In this document: positions 11,443-21,857 of the stretch, piece after piece
How positions within the stretch are numbered: position 1 is the first letter of the stretch
Layout of the letters: each line of letters begins with the position of its first letter
Assembly: GCA_030247885.1 (NCBI GenBank)
Contig: JAPDRO010000004.1
Span: 1,240,001 to 1,304,000 of the forward strand
DNA from: Taxawa tesnikishii (nom. ined.)
Taxonomy: Eukaryota > Ascomycota > Dothideomycetes > Dothideales
Length of the DNA: 64,000 nt
Direction: 5' to 3'
Position numbers and translations under genes: made by a program
Notes under the pieces: model-generated
Database searches by the model: none
Told to the model about the DNA's origin: nothing
The model's input: the letters and a program-made list of their open reading frames with translations, nothing else

Positions 11443-13023
11443 ATGCCCGCACCGTCCTCGATAGGGAATGCATTGGCGGCTGATTTTGCAGACCTTGGGA
11501 ACCGCCCGAAGGAGCTGCTCGTTGTGGCAGCTACTTTTATGGCCCTCTCATGGTTCTGCGTCTTTCTGCGCGTATGGGTCAGGGCCGGAATCATACGCGC
11601 CTTTGGCTGGGTATGTACTTGCCTTTCCCTGCCATATGAGCCTGTGCTGATATGCCACAGGATGACGCGACCATGCTCCTGACATCGGTAACGATCAACC
11701 CTTCGTCCTCCTACGTCCGTCCCCGTTAACACAAGGCAGTGCCTCTTCACCGCTTATTGCGTCATCTTCATCATGATCTCGTTGCTAGAGCTGCAGCCTC
11801 CCGACCGTCTTGCCCAGAATGCAGCAGAGACCCTCTCGAGAATCCTAAAAGTCGGTCGTCGCAAACATGTCGCATAAGCGTCCGGACTGATTAAGTCACA
11901 GTACATTGTTGTCAGCTTTGGCCTCTATATTATGACGACCGTTGTGTTGAAAGTGTCGCTCGCCATCTTCTTTCTGCGCGTGGTGGTGGCTAAGTGGCAG
12001 GTTTGGACAATATGCTCGACTACTACCATCTTTGCACTCTTCGGATTCTCCTTCTTCTTCGTCTCAATCTTTCAATGCGGAAACCCTTCCCACTTCCTGG
12101 AGCACTCGCTTCAAGGGCGATGTTTGCCTACGGACGTCGTGGGACCTATGGTTTACTTGCATGGAGCCCTCAACGCCGCCACCGATTGGGTTTTCGCTAT
12201 CATCCCCATCTTCGTCCTCTGGAAGGCCAAGATGCCCATCCAAACCAAGATCTCTGCAGGTTTCGTCCTTCTACTCGGCACAGCTAGTTCTTGTGTCTCC
12301 GTCTATCGATTGCGGTTCCTGAAAGGCCTCAGCCCTGGCCCTGACTTCTTTGCTACCGCTATGGACGCCGGAGTATGGTCTCTTATCGAACCGGGACTCG
12401 GTATCATCGCTGGATCTCTGGCAACATTGCGGCCCCTCTTTCGGTGCTGTTTCGAAAAAGTGCGTACTACCTTACAGAAGAGCTCTGTTGGCGCCAGTCA
12501 AGACGTCGGAGAAGCTTCATGCCGGACTAGCAGAATGTCCAGTTCTGTGGACAGAAGACATGATCCCGCGGTGGGGCCATGCCGAAGTTGCGGCCGCTAC
12601 TCGCCGCCGCCAGCATTCGGGACTCCAAGTCCTAGAGACAAGACGATCGCTACTGTCCTTGGCGAGATATGGCAAAAGCCGGAACTAGTAGAGTTGGACG
12701 ATGTCTCCATATCCCCACTAAGACCTGCAAAACCCGAACGTCAATACTACGCCGATAGCGTGTACTCTAACCAGAACGATGCGACGTCAGTGTCGGGACG
12801 ATACACAGCGCAGGACCAGCAACCGCACGTCCGCGCAAGTGAAGAGATGACGCATTCGACGTGGCTCACACCCGAGAGAGCAAGGAGCAGGCAGGATGAC
12901 CGGGTCGATGATTCCACAAAGCTGTGTACAAATCCGACACTGACTGGATATAATATCGTACATCCAACCAAGCACGCGAGCTGCGGAAGGGATAGTTTTG
13001 AAGGGAAGAATTTCAGAATATGA
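11443..13023 (+). CDS. Pth11-like seven-helix membrane protein (fungal rhodopsin-fold domain)
   Basis: Member of the large fungal family of Pth11-related, SAT4-type integral membrane proteins. Some act as GPCR-like surface sensors; the ligand here is unknown. Four exons: 11443-11610, 11661-11687, 11740-11850 and 11902-13023, giving 475 aa in phase throughout. Seven hydrophobic helices are visible, among them ELLVVAATFMALSWFCVFLR, CLFTAYCVIFIMISLLEL, YIVVSFGLYIMTTVVLKVSL, TDWVFAIIPIFVLW and GVWSLIEPGLGIIAGSLATL. The family signatures SIFQCG, GRC, and WKAKMPIQTKISAGFVLLLG are present. No N-terminal CFEM domain is found. The C-terminal about 190 residues are a polar cytosolic tail rich in S, P and R. 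The third intron begins GTCGGT, a weak donor. No nearby G-protein or cluster genes help to assign a role. Confidence 0.88.
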
Positions 13024-13723
13024 TACCAGGATTTGCACGTTGATGAGACAATTGAGCAAGACTCTCCCGTTCAGCATGACACTGATCAAGGCAGTCGCCG
13101 TTGGTTCTGCTGCGTATGCTTGGTATGTGTTCGCTACACGAACATCTACCCGCTTACCGCCCCGAATAACTGCTGATCGCGCTATCCCGATCTCCACCCA
13201 ATCGATACTGTCACCGCGTGCGTTGTATCTCCTGTTTCCGCGCAGATTCGAGCAGGGATATCACTGAAGTGGTGAACATGTATTGCCTCGAACACGTGTG
13301 TTGCGCCCCGCGCAGTAAGGCTGGAAGCGCTCAGATATAGAAGACCTCGGTTGTGCAGACGCCTCTGCGCCATCTTTGTCCGAAGTCAGGAAGAAACTGG
13401 GGTTGCTAAAATGCCAAGGCGGCCAGCTGCACATGCGGAAGTTCCAGCTCGCTATGCTCAGGGCGCTCAAGACATGGTTGGCAACCCAGCTTTCTTTGCA
13501 GCCTGCTTGCCTTTCTGGGTAGCAGTCAACATAGATGGCACAGCTGCTGGTGTGTTCTGGATTCAGCATTGCTAGGGGCGGTTGATGCGAGCCCAGTCCA
13601 TAATCGTATCAAGGAAAAGGTAATCCGTAGCGCACGCTGATAGGTATCAATACCGTGAACTACTCGTGTACTTTGGTGTGGGGCTATATCGTTGGTCGGG
13701 TGAGGCGTGATCAGCAATGGCGA
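13024..13723. other. Convergent gap, nothing visible
   Basis: This stretch lies between the stops of the Pth11-like gene (+) and the stalked membrane protein (-), 700 bp. Short frames on both strands have no recognisable domains. Confidence 0.4.
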
Positions 13724-15514
13724 TCAACGCCCCTCCAAACCACAGACCTCCCTCTCAGTAAGCTTGCGGCTGCGTGCACTCGCGTTGCCTCCACTCTCAT
13801 CGATTTGCACAAGCGCTGGGAAAACGACCAATCTGTCCTGCCGCATCTCGCGCTCGAGACCCCAATCAAATTCCCAGAGACTGGGTTGAGAGAAGAGCAT
13901 GAATCCGAAACGTGCGGCGCGGCGCAGAAGCTCTGCGAGGTTGTCGAGACGAGCTCGGTCGTTGTGGCGCAGGTCTGCGAAGGGTCGGAGAATGGTATTG
14001 AGGCTCTCTACCGCGTGGTGGATGTTTGCTGATCTCGCGTCGTCTGACTCATCTGAGAGCTGACCGTAAGTATGCTTGCCTAGCGTTGCGGTGATGGCGC
14101 GCCAGGTTTGGAAGGAAATTGGGCCATCTGCTGTATCATCAGCATCGATGTTGTATGCTTGACCTTGGGACTTTGCCGCCTTACCCGTCTGAGTATTACC
14201 CGAGGAAGACAATGCTTGAGCACATTGCACAAGCTCAGGTGGCAGGAACGTGCTTTCGGCGTCACTGTCTATCCCGAGTCCGGCGAATATGGTCCACGCA
14301 ATGCAGAACCTCACAGTGGCAATTCGGGTTGTAGTATCTATGAGAAGCTTGTTGATGTGAGCCGGCGGCAGTGGCAACAACTCGACAATCGCAGCTTGAA
14401 CCGCTTGGTCGCGGAGATGGGCATGCTCTCTGACTGGATCCAGTGGTCGTGCGTGGTAGTAGCTGAGTGCGTGATTCTTGATAGCGGTCTGTAACTTGGA
14501 CATATCACCGGTTATTGTTCGATCCTCTACTGGTTGCGGAAGGCTGGCGCCCAGAATCGCTGCCACGTTGGACGAGCTTGTAACGGCACGCAATGGGATC
14601 TCTGTCACCATCGGTGTCGTTTTGTCACCGTACGAACGAGGTTCTGACTGGTGTACTGATGGCTGACGGCGTGGTCGGCGTCGACCCAGGAGGAACCACA
14701 GTATCGCGGCTGCAAGTGCGGCGCCTATGACCGCACACGCGATACCAATGCCTGCTGCTGCACCACCCGATACTCCAGACGCTCCTTTGTTCGAGAATGA
14801 TGCGGTTGGTGAAGAGCTGTTCGTCGAACTGGAATCCGTTAAACTCGAGTTCGCGGCGGGCGTTAGAGACGGTGAAAGGACCGTTTGAATGGGTGAGGAT
14901 GAATTGGCAGAGGTGGGCATTGGTGCAGATGAACTCTCGGAAGAAGACGCGACTGCCGGGGTAGTCTTAAAGGCAGTAGCCAGGTAGACACTGTACGAAG
15001 CTTGTGCTGCACCCAACAAAGGTTGGTCGAGAGTAGCAGTGGTGTTAGCGTAGTTGTCAAGTGCAGCTGCGTCCGGCCCAGTTCGAATCAACCAAGATGT
15101 AACACTAGATCACGCACGTTAGCCAAACCGTATTAGTTGACATGAAGAGTCGGTACGGGATAATGGACGGCTGCCCGGAAAACGTCGCTCAACAAATATG
15201 AGGGAAGAGGAAGGGCCCTTGTGTACGAGCTTCTGTGCAACACATAGAGAGTCGGTTCTACTCGCGGTCCTGCGGTTCTGCTTGGATTGTTTGTGATGCT
15301 CGTTCGGCAAGCTCGATGCTGAACTTGATGACAGGGAAACGAACAGGAACACTTACTCCGACGGCACGTCAGCAACTGTGGTTGCGTTGACCTCGATTGT
15401 AATGAGTGCTAGAACATCGGTCCAAGTACCCGTGGTCTGAGTATGGTTCACGAGCGGAGATTTTGGGGCGCCCTCACCGGCGGCAGTTCTGTCGCGAGCA
15501 GCTTTCCTCCCCAT
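13724..15514 (-). CDS. Predicted single-pass glycoprotein: Ser/Thr stalk, one TM helix, large cytosolic helical domain
   Basis: Not a protein I can name. Exons 15514-15357 and 15104-13724 (252-bp intron, Asp split GA|T) give about 512 aa. The first about 85 residues carry N-glycosylation sites (NHT, NAT, NTT). A Ser/Thr/Pro-rich stalk follows, then a glycine/alanine-rich TM segment (GIGIACAVIGAALAAAILWFLL) with a stop-transfer RRRPRR. About 300 cytosolic residues come next, with helical blocks (KLQTAIKNHALSYYHARPLD, VQAAIVELLPLPPAHINKLL, ATVRFCIAWTIFAGLGI). Near the end is the block LAELLRRAARFGFMLFSQPS..WEFDW, which I have seen in unnamed ascomycete proteins. No signal peptide follows the ATG used, so an upstream exon is likely missing. 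The topology resembles wall-stress sensors, but the cytosolic domain is far larger than in Wsc/Mid2 proteins. The function is inferred from topology only. Confidence 0.65.
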
Positions 15515-16348
15515 ATTGAGACTGGAAGGCGTGTCTTGCTACCAAGTGGAAACCGAAGAATTCAATGTATAAAGCGAAACAGAGGGAACACTCAGCCGCA
15601 CATGGCGGCACGCAGCAGCTCCCTTGTCATGGGCATACCGTCTGGTGTGGACGCCTGACCGGCGAGAGCGGCCTGAGCGCAGCGATACTGCAAGCGTGGT
15701 GCAGGCAAAGCATCACAGCCTTGTGATTCATGCATGTTGTGCCGGTAGTGCTATTTTGAAGATCAATGAACGAAGGAGGAGCGCTTGTAGAAGGGGTGGC
15801 TTGCAAGGATGAGATCCGTGCGTTGGGGGCTGAGTGCCAGCCTTGTTCAACTTCATCCAACCGGCATCAACCACACCGCGACGTTCGAAGCGGCATGGTG
15901 GTTTGCTGTACCTCGGCCACGGCGTCAGGTGCGTGCTCTGTGCTCTGTTGGCCTGGCCACAGCCAACGTCGATGGCACGCAGGCCTGGTTGCACCAAGTA
16001 GATGAAAGACCACAAGGGTATCGAATCGGGCATGTATGATCTATCGGGACAGACACACTGGTCGTGAGGGCACTCGTAGATGAGGCTCTTTTACTTCAAA
16101 AGTTTGTTCGGCGGCGATAAATGCTAGGAAAGGATCTTGTTTGCTTCTAGCACAACAGCATCCATTGTAACCGGTGCATCATTAGATACTGGCAGGCAAA
16201 CAGGGAGGCAGCCCAGCGAGACTTTGTCGTGGGCGTTGATTTTGGCATGACATGCACTGGAGTTGCGTATACCGATCTATCGCTACGTTCAGAAAGCGTC
16301 ATATACCGCGACTATTAAGAGTACATTTCCCAAAAACAATACCCGTAC
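15515..16348. other. Gap, upstream of the stalked protein
   Basis: This stretch may hold the missing signal-peptide exon and promoter of the gene to its left. I see no clear secretory ORF. The right part is the 3' flank of the aminotransferase gene. Confidence 0.35.
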
Positions 16349-17693
16349 CTACTCTGGTGCCTGCCCCTTCGTGCTCGTCTCGACCGGGTCCTCGCCCGCA
16401 GCAACCTCCTCAATCGCCTCCTTGATGATCTGGCAACCCTTTGCCATGTCCTCCTTCGAGATGTTCAAAGGGGGATAAACCGCAATGTGTCGTAGATCGA
16501 TGTCGTCAGAACCAGCATATCCTTCTCCATGCACTTTGCCTGGATCTTGCTGGCATAGCTCTTGCCGGGCGTGCACTCAAGCGCCAGCATCAGACCCAAG
16601 CCGCGGACGTCGTAGATCATGTGCTTCGTCTTCGGGTTCTTCTGCATGTCCTCGAGCATGCCGCGCAATTCCGCACCTCGGGCGTTGACGTTGTCCAGGA
16701 TGCTCTCCTCCTTGAATGCCTTTGCTACCGCGACAGCGGCGGCACATGAGACTGCGTTTCCGGCGTACGTTCCGCCCATACTTCCTGGTGGCTGCTTGTC
16801 CATCAGCTCCTTGCGGGACACGATGCCAGACAGTGGGAAGCCGTTCGCGATGCCCTTGGCGAAGACTAATATATCAGGCCTGACGCCCCAATGCTCGACT
16901 GCGAACATCTTTCCGGTTCTCCCGAAGCCGCATTGAACCTCGTCACAGACGAGAAGAATGTTGTTCTTGTCGCAGATCTCCCGGAGTCTCTTCATATATC
17001 CGGGGGTGGCGGGACGTAGCCACCTTCACCCAGGACGGGCTCGATGAAGATGGCGGCTGTGTCGGATGGGGCAGTCTCGCGCTTCAGGAGCAATTCGAGT
17101 TGTGTGATTGGGTCCATGCAGCAGTTGTCGTAGCTGTACTTTCCGTTGGAATGTGTGGCGACCGAGCATTGCTTGCAGTAAGGGAAGGGCACAGAAAAGA
17201 CGCCGGGCATCAGAGGGGCGTATCCCTGCCCGTAGATAGTCTTTGATCGCGTCATAGCCATGGTTCCAAAGGTACGGCCGTGGTATGAGCCTTGCATGAC
17301 GATAATGTTCTGCTTCTTCGTGGCATGTCTGGCCAGCTTGACAGCCGCTTCAACGGCCTCCGATCCAGAGTTCCAAAAGAAAAACGTATCCAGCGATTTG
17401 TGCGGCATGACCGGGATCAGGTTCTCAATGAGCTCGAGATATGGCTTTTGGAAGGCAATGTTTACTTGACCGTGCACAAGCTTGCCGACCTGAGCTTGCG
17501 CCGCTTTTGTCACGCCCGGATGGCAGTGGCCCAAGTTGGTGACTCCAATGCCGCAGGTGAAGTCCAGCATCTTCTTGCCTTCCATTGTGGTGACATAGCT
17601 GCCAGAACCGCTCTCGAGGACTTGGTTGGACAGGCGGCCGATTCCTCGGGCTACGCGCTGCATACCAAACTCTGCCAACTTTGAGACGCTCAT
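16349..17693 (-). CDS. Class III aminotransferase, 4-aminobutyrate aminotransferase type
   Basis: PLP enzyme that most likely moves the amino group of GABA or a similar omega-amino acid to 2-oxoglutarate. It would let the fungus use GABA as a nitrogen source. No intron is seen; the start is MSVSKLAEFGMQ (17693), and an ATG at 17750 is possible. With two restored bases it is 448 aa. Motifs: LDFTCGIGVTNLGHCHPGV, FFFWNSGSEAVEAAVKLAR, MQGSYHGRTFGTMAMTRSK, AIFIEPVLGEGGYVP, LLVCDEVQCGFGRTGKMFA and ILVFAKGIANGFPLSG (PLP lysine about residue 279), then GTYAGNAVSCAAA. The frame breaks at two G5 runs (17002-17006 and 16470-16474, C5 on the coding strand). One more base in each gives PPPPGYMKRL and RFIPPLNISKED, so sequence error is likely. 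No mitochondrial presequence is evident. The exact substrate cannot be read from sequence. Confidence 0.87.
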
Positions 17694-18334
17694 TGTTGCT
17701 GTCCGACTTGAAAGCGAGGGTTGGTTGGAATGAGGACAACTGGAGAGCAAGACACCTAAGGAAGATAATGGGAGCTATCTAGATTTTGTGACACTGGACG
17801 AACGTCACTTCCACGAATCACAAGGGAGCTGGTCATAATCATCGGCTGAACCTTCCTTTATAAGGAAGGCTAACAGTTGAACCGTTTTATGGGGAAGGCT
17901 TGTTCTAAATCTTATCTATCTCGGATCTAGAGCCGATCCATCTCTCTGTTGCTTGTGGACCGAGCTGCCTTCGCGCGCCCCCCGATTTTGCAGATGATGG
18001 TGGTGTTTCTGCCGTGGTGGAAACAACACGTGAAAACTTTTGCAGATGATGGCCATAGCGTTATAGCGTGAATGCTTGAAATACATTGACCTTTCCTTCG
18101 TTATCATGGAGTCAGCTCTGGGACCAATTTTGACGTAGAGGCTGAGTCATGGAAAGGGAAACAACCTGGACTAAGATAGGTTCTTTAGGGAAATAAAGAA
18201 AGAATTAGTGCAAGTTCTTATCTAGGAAAATGCTCTTGGGTGTTTAATGAAGGGTATCGTTTTCATGCCAACATAATCATGTCCCGATGGTCTTCTTGCA
18301 CCACCATCATTCCGTTCCGCGTAAGCATTTCACT
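17694..18334. promoter_or_regulatory. Aminotransferase upstream region with clustered GATA motifs
   Basis: There is no coding frame. Within about 230 bp of the start lie AGATAA at 17763-17768, CTATCT at 17775-17780, TTATCT at 17912-17917 and an overlapping CTATCT at 17916-17921. Clustered WGATAR sites are what AreA-type nitrogen GATA factors use in GABA-utilisation genes of moulds. Regulation is inferred only. The distal part is the 3' flank of the WW gene. Confidence 0.4.
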
Positions 18335-19479
18335 TTAGAACCCACCGCCGAAGCCTCCAAGCGCGCCACCAAGCAACATGCCTCCCAGCAAACCTCCAGC
18401 CAGTGGCACGCCTAGACCACCACCATAACCGTAGCCATAAGGTCTCTGATAGGGGTAAGCTGGCCTGACGTAACGCGCGCCTGGAGCGGCGTAAGGACCC
18501 TGAACGTAAGGGTTGTAACTGCTGCCCTGGTATCCGCCATAACCTTGCATACCCTGTGGTGGCTCGATGTAGACGTCCTTGCCGCTCTTGTCTTTGCCGA
18601 CCAGTTGCGGTTGTCCGGTCTCCATAGCCTTCTGCATAGCACGACGGAAGACCATGTGCTGCTCATACATTCTGCGCTCTTCCTCCTCACGACGAAGTCG
18701 TTCTTGCTTGCGCTGCTCATGCGTGGTTCCTGTCATCTTATCCTTCATCTTTCGTCCAAACTTCTCCATGCCCTTTGGTGGGTTGGAATCTTGTCGTTTG
18801 GGCAGCTCGGCGGGAGTCTTCCCACTGGACGTAGCAGTCTTTGCAGGATGTGTGGCGTTGCCGACTGGGTGCTCCATACGGCGGGGTCGTTGACGCCAAG
18901 GTCACCGGGGAGTTCTCCTGACTGCTGAGCCTTGCCATTGTGGTGTCCGGCGTCCTCTTCGTCGGAGCTCTCAGCTACCATGTCGTGGTGGGATGTAGTT
19001 CTGCGTAGGTGATCGATACTCTCGCTCTCGATACGCTCCCGCTCCTCGGACGATAGTGTGGACAGGTACTGCTCATCATCGTACGGGTGGTGCCAGATGC
19101 TACGCGGTGGATTCGCGCGAGTGTCGACAAAGAACTGGTGCGACGACTGGGGGTCGAATTGGCGAACCCATCCTGCTGGCAGAGGTCGTGACTCATCCTC
19201 CATCGATCTACGGTGATCTGGCGGGATGCCATTGCGGCTCACCTTTGCTCTCGCAGGCTGAGACTGAGGCTGGGCGGCCTGCTGCAGATGTTAGTACTGA
19301 GCTCGTAACAACATTGCGCGGCAGGACTCTTGAGCGCCACACGAGGAACGAGATGTTCAACCCCACCAGACGAGCTCCTGGTATGCGGGCGTGTAACTTA
19401 CTGCGGAGGATGAGGCTCCAGTGGCAGACGAGTCGTACCGGCTGTACGCTGGAGGCGCGTCTGATGGTATGTTCGACAT
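18335..19479 (-). CDS. WW-domain protein with Gly/Tyr-rich tail
   Basis: Exons 19479-19402 (MSNIPSDAPPAYSRYDSSAT) and 19281-18335 give 341 aa once one base is restored. The WW domain lies at about residues 55-90: LPAGWVRQFDPQSSHQFFVD, then PPRSIWHHPYDDEQYLS, with both signature tryptophans and the proline. Next come a charged helix (TLSSEERERIESESID), a basic coiled coil (EQRKQERLRREEEERRMYEQ) and a tail rich in G, Y and P, ending GGLLGGMLLGGALGGFGGGF. WW domains bind Pro-rich peptides; the PPAY in exon 1 is itself a PPxY ligand, so self-binding is possible. The frame breaks at a G4 run (18883-18886). One more base turns NDPAVW into NDPRRMEHPVGN and joins the two halves. The family is widespread in ascomycetes, but its role is not known to me. 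Confidence 0.85.
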
Positions 19480-19776
19480 CTTTGTTTGATTCTGTGGGGG
19501 TGGAAATCAGAATTGCAGGTAGGCTAGAGGACAACAAACAAGGTATATATTCTGTTTGCAAGTTACAGTTCCATGATGTAATGGAGAAAGTGATAAGGTG
19601 CCACCCGTGGCGCAGCTGTCACAGCCACAGGCCTGGAGTAGACTCGGGCCCGTTTACCGAGACGCGAGACACGTCCTTGTCGTAGCTAGACGCGTCGAAC
19701 TTATGCGACAGCTTGACATCCTTCTTTATTCCGTTCCATCCGTTGACCGTTTCAAACTGCTCACATACATACCGCC

Positions 19777-20937
19777 ATGTCTCTCAAGCGCAAAGCAGCC
19801 GACCTTGCCGCTGCAGAAGCCAAGAAGCCCAAAGCTAATGCCTCGATAACGAGCTTCTTCGGCGCACCTAAGTCCAATCCGAGCACGTCGAGCACGAATC
19901 CCGCGAAACCGCCTACGGAGCCCGCACCTATCAAGTTCGACAAAGATGCCTGGGTCGAGGGGCTGAGTGAAGAGAAGCGCGAGCTGTTGAAGCTCGAGAT
20001 CGAAACGCTGCACGAAAGCTGGCTCGCCGTGCTGAAAGATGAGGTCACGAAGCCTGGATTCCTAGAATTGAAGCGGTTCCTCAAGAAGGAGGGCGAATCG
20101 GGAAATAAGGTGTTTCCGCCTATGGAGGACGTGTACAGTTGGTAAATCTATCCACACCCTTTCCGCCCATAGGGAAGAACCACCAACTTGCAGAAAGATC
20201 TTCTCCCGGAGACTCTTTCTTCTGATCACGGTCTTTGCGACGGAGCCAGATCTTCGCTAACACCTACTCTAGGTCTCGTCACACCCCATTGAGCACCGTC
20301 CGTGCCGTGATACTGGGCCAAGATCCCTATCACAACCTCAACCAAGCCCACGGCCTCTGTTTTTCCGTCCGCCCACCCACACCTGCACCCCCATCTCTCA
20401 AAAACATTTACATTGCTCTAAAGAAAGACTATCCTGAATTCACACCTCCTCCCAAGAACGGTGGCCTCCTGACTCCCTGGGCCGACCACGGTGTGCTGAT
20501 GCTGAACACATGCCTGACGGTGCGCGCGCACGAAGCGAACAGTCATGCGGGTAAGGGCTGGGAGGCTTTCACGCAGAAGGTGATTGACATTGTGGCTCAA
20601 CGGCGGACGAGGGGTGTTGTGTTCTTGGCTTGGGGAGTCCTGCCGCGAAGAGGGTGGCGAAGGTGGACAAGAAGAGGCATTTGGTGCTGCAGAGCGTGCA
20701 TCCGAGCCCGCTGAGTGCACACAAGGGATTCGTAAGTTTCGTCCTTTCTCTTCATCTCTGCGCACCATTCCTTCGAGAGATACAAGTCGCTTGTAGGTTA
20801 CGAGCTGGTAACTGATATCGTTGCAGTTCGAGTGCGGACACTTCAAAAAGACGAATGAGTGGCTGAAGGAGAGATATGGGAAAGAGGGCGAGATTGATTG
20901 GAACCTCAACGTCAAGCCCGAAGACGCTGGCGTCTAA
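19777..20937 (+). CDS. UNG1: Uracil-DNA glycosylase
   Basis: Family 1 UDG removes uracil from DNA in nucleus and mitochondria as the first step of base-excision repair. Exons 19777-20141, 20273-20731 and 20827-20937 give 311 aa after one base is restored. The N-terminus holds a basic stretch (KRKAADLAAAEAKKPK, nuclear) and a PCNA-binding-like ITSFFG. Catalytic motifs: GQDPYH (about 137-142, water-activating Asp), AHGLCFSV, PPSLKNI, GGLLTPWADHGVLMLNTCLT, AHEANSHAGKGWE and the HPSPLSAH loop (about 265-272), then FFECGHFKKTNEWL. The frame breaks in the G4 run at 20632-20635 (AWG|VLPRRGW). One more G gives AWGSPAAKRVAKVDKKRHL as in other UNG proteins. Intron 1 splits the codon of the Trp in VYSW. 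Confidence 0.95.
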
Positions 20938-21857
20938 ATCCGTATCTGGGAAGGCGCCAGGCTCAGGCGAGACAGTGGCTGTAGCGCCGCTTGTGGGTCT
21001 GGATGCAGCTCTGAAGCATGATGTGTAGTATCATTGTACATTATTCCCTTAGAGCATCGTGCTCCGCGGTGTTATGCGGATTAACCTTTAACGTACTAAT
21101 CAAGAACCAATGACGACGTATACCAATCGCAGATGTTGAACCCATGAGCGGGAGAACGATAGCCATTAGAGCCTCTACGCTGGTTACTGGAACAGTGAGA
21201 GACCCCTCTGAAGAGCAGACTCGTGGCTGACCACGATCAGTGAGACGCCAGCAACATCACAGGCTTCTCAGACTGTCTGCGACTTTGCTACCACCGGGCA
21301 CGATCTTCTAACAAGGTTATCGTGAGCGAGCTTGAGGTAGCAGAAGGTCGTGTGTGTGTCTTCCGGCACTTTGCTAACCAAGGCGGTAAAACCTGGCTTC
21401 ATACACTGCCACATCCTAGCCAGGGCGCGAGAGCGGTGAGGCTAGCGTGACCTCATGGCTCACCGCAACCCATTCCAGCGACCCTTGCCAATCAGCCCGT
21501 GGACATAATACGCTATTATTGACCGCCTTCGTTAGCGTAGCTCCCAGGGATTTGTATGTTCGCACACCGCTCCCAGAATTTGGGTGGACAATTGCTGCTG
21601 CTTCGTTAAGCCTCATTCGAGCTTCACTTAGTTGTCGTTCTAGGATTGTGTAGGCTTTACCCTCGAGTTGATCGATTCTGACTTTCAGTGGCCAACGACA
21701 GTGTGGTGAAGGTGTATTCACATGCTCGCCAGCCGACCTCGGGTCTTGGCAGTCGCAATTCCCCACCAGCAACCGCTCACTTTGACAGTCACATCACCAC
21801 CATCCAGCAACAACTGCTACCTTCAACAGTCGCATTCCCGACACCCTTGTCCACAAA
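20938..21857. other. Gap between UNG1 and SPT20
   Basis: This holds the 3' flank of UNG1 and the SPT20 upstream region. CA/CT-rich sequence rises towards 21700-21850, as is usual before fungal starts. No gene is visible. Confidence 0.4.
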
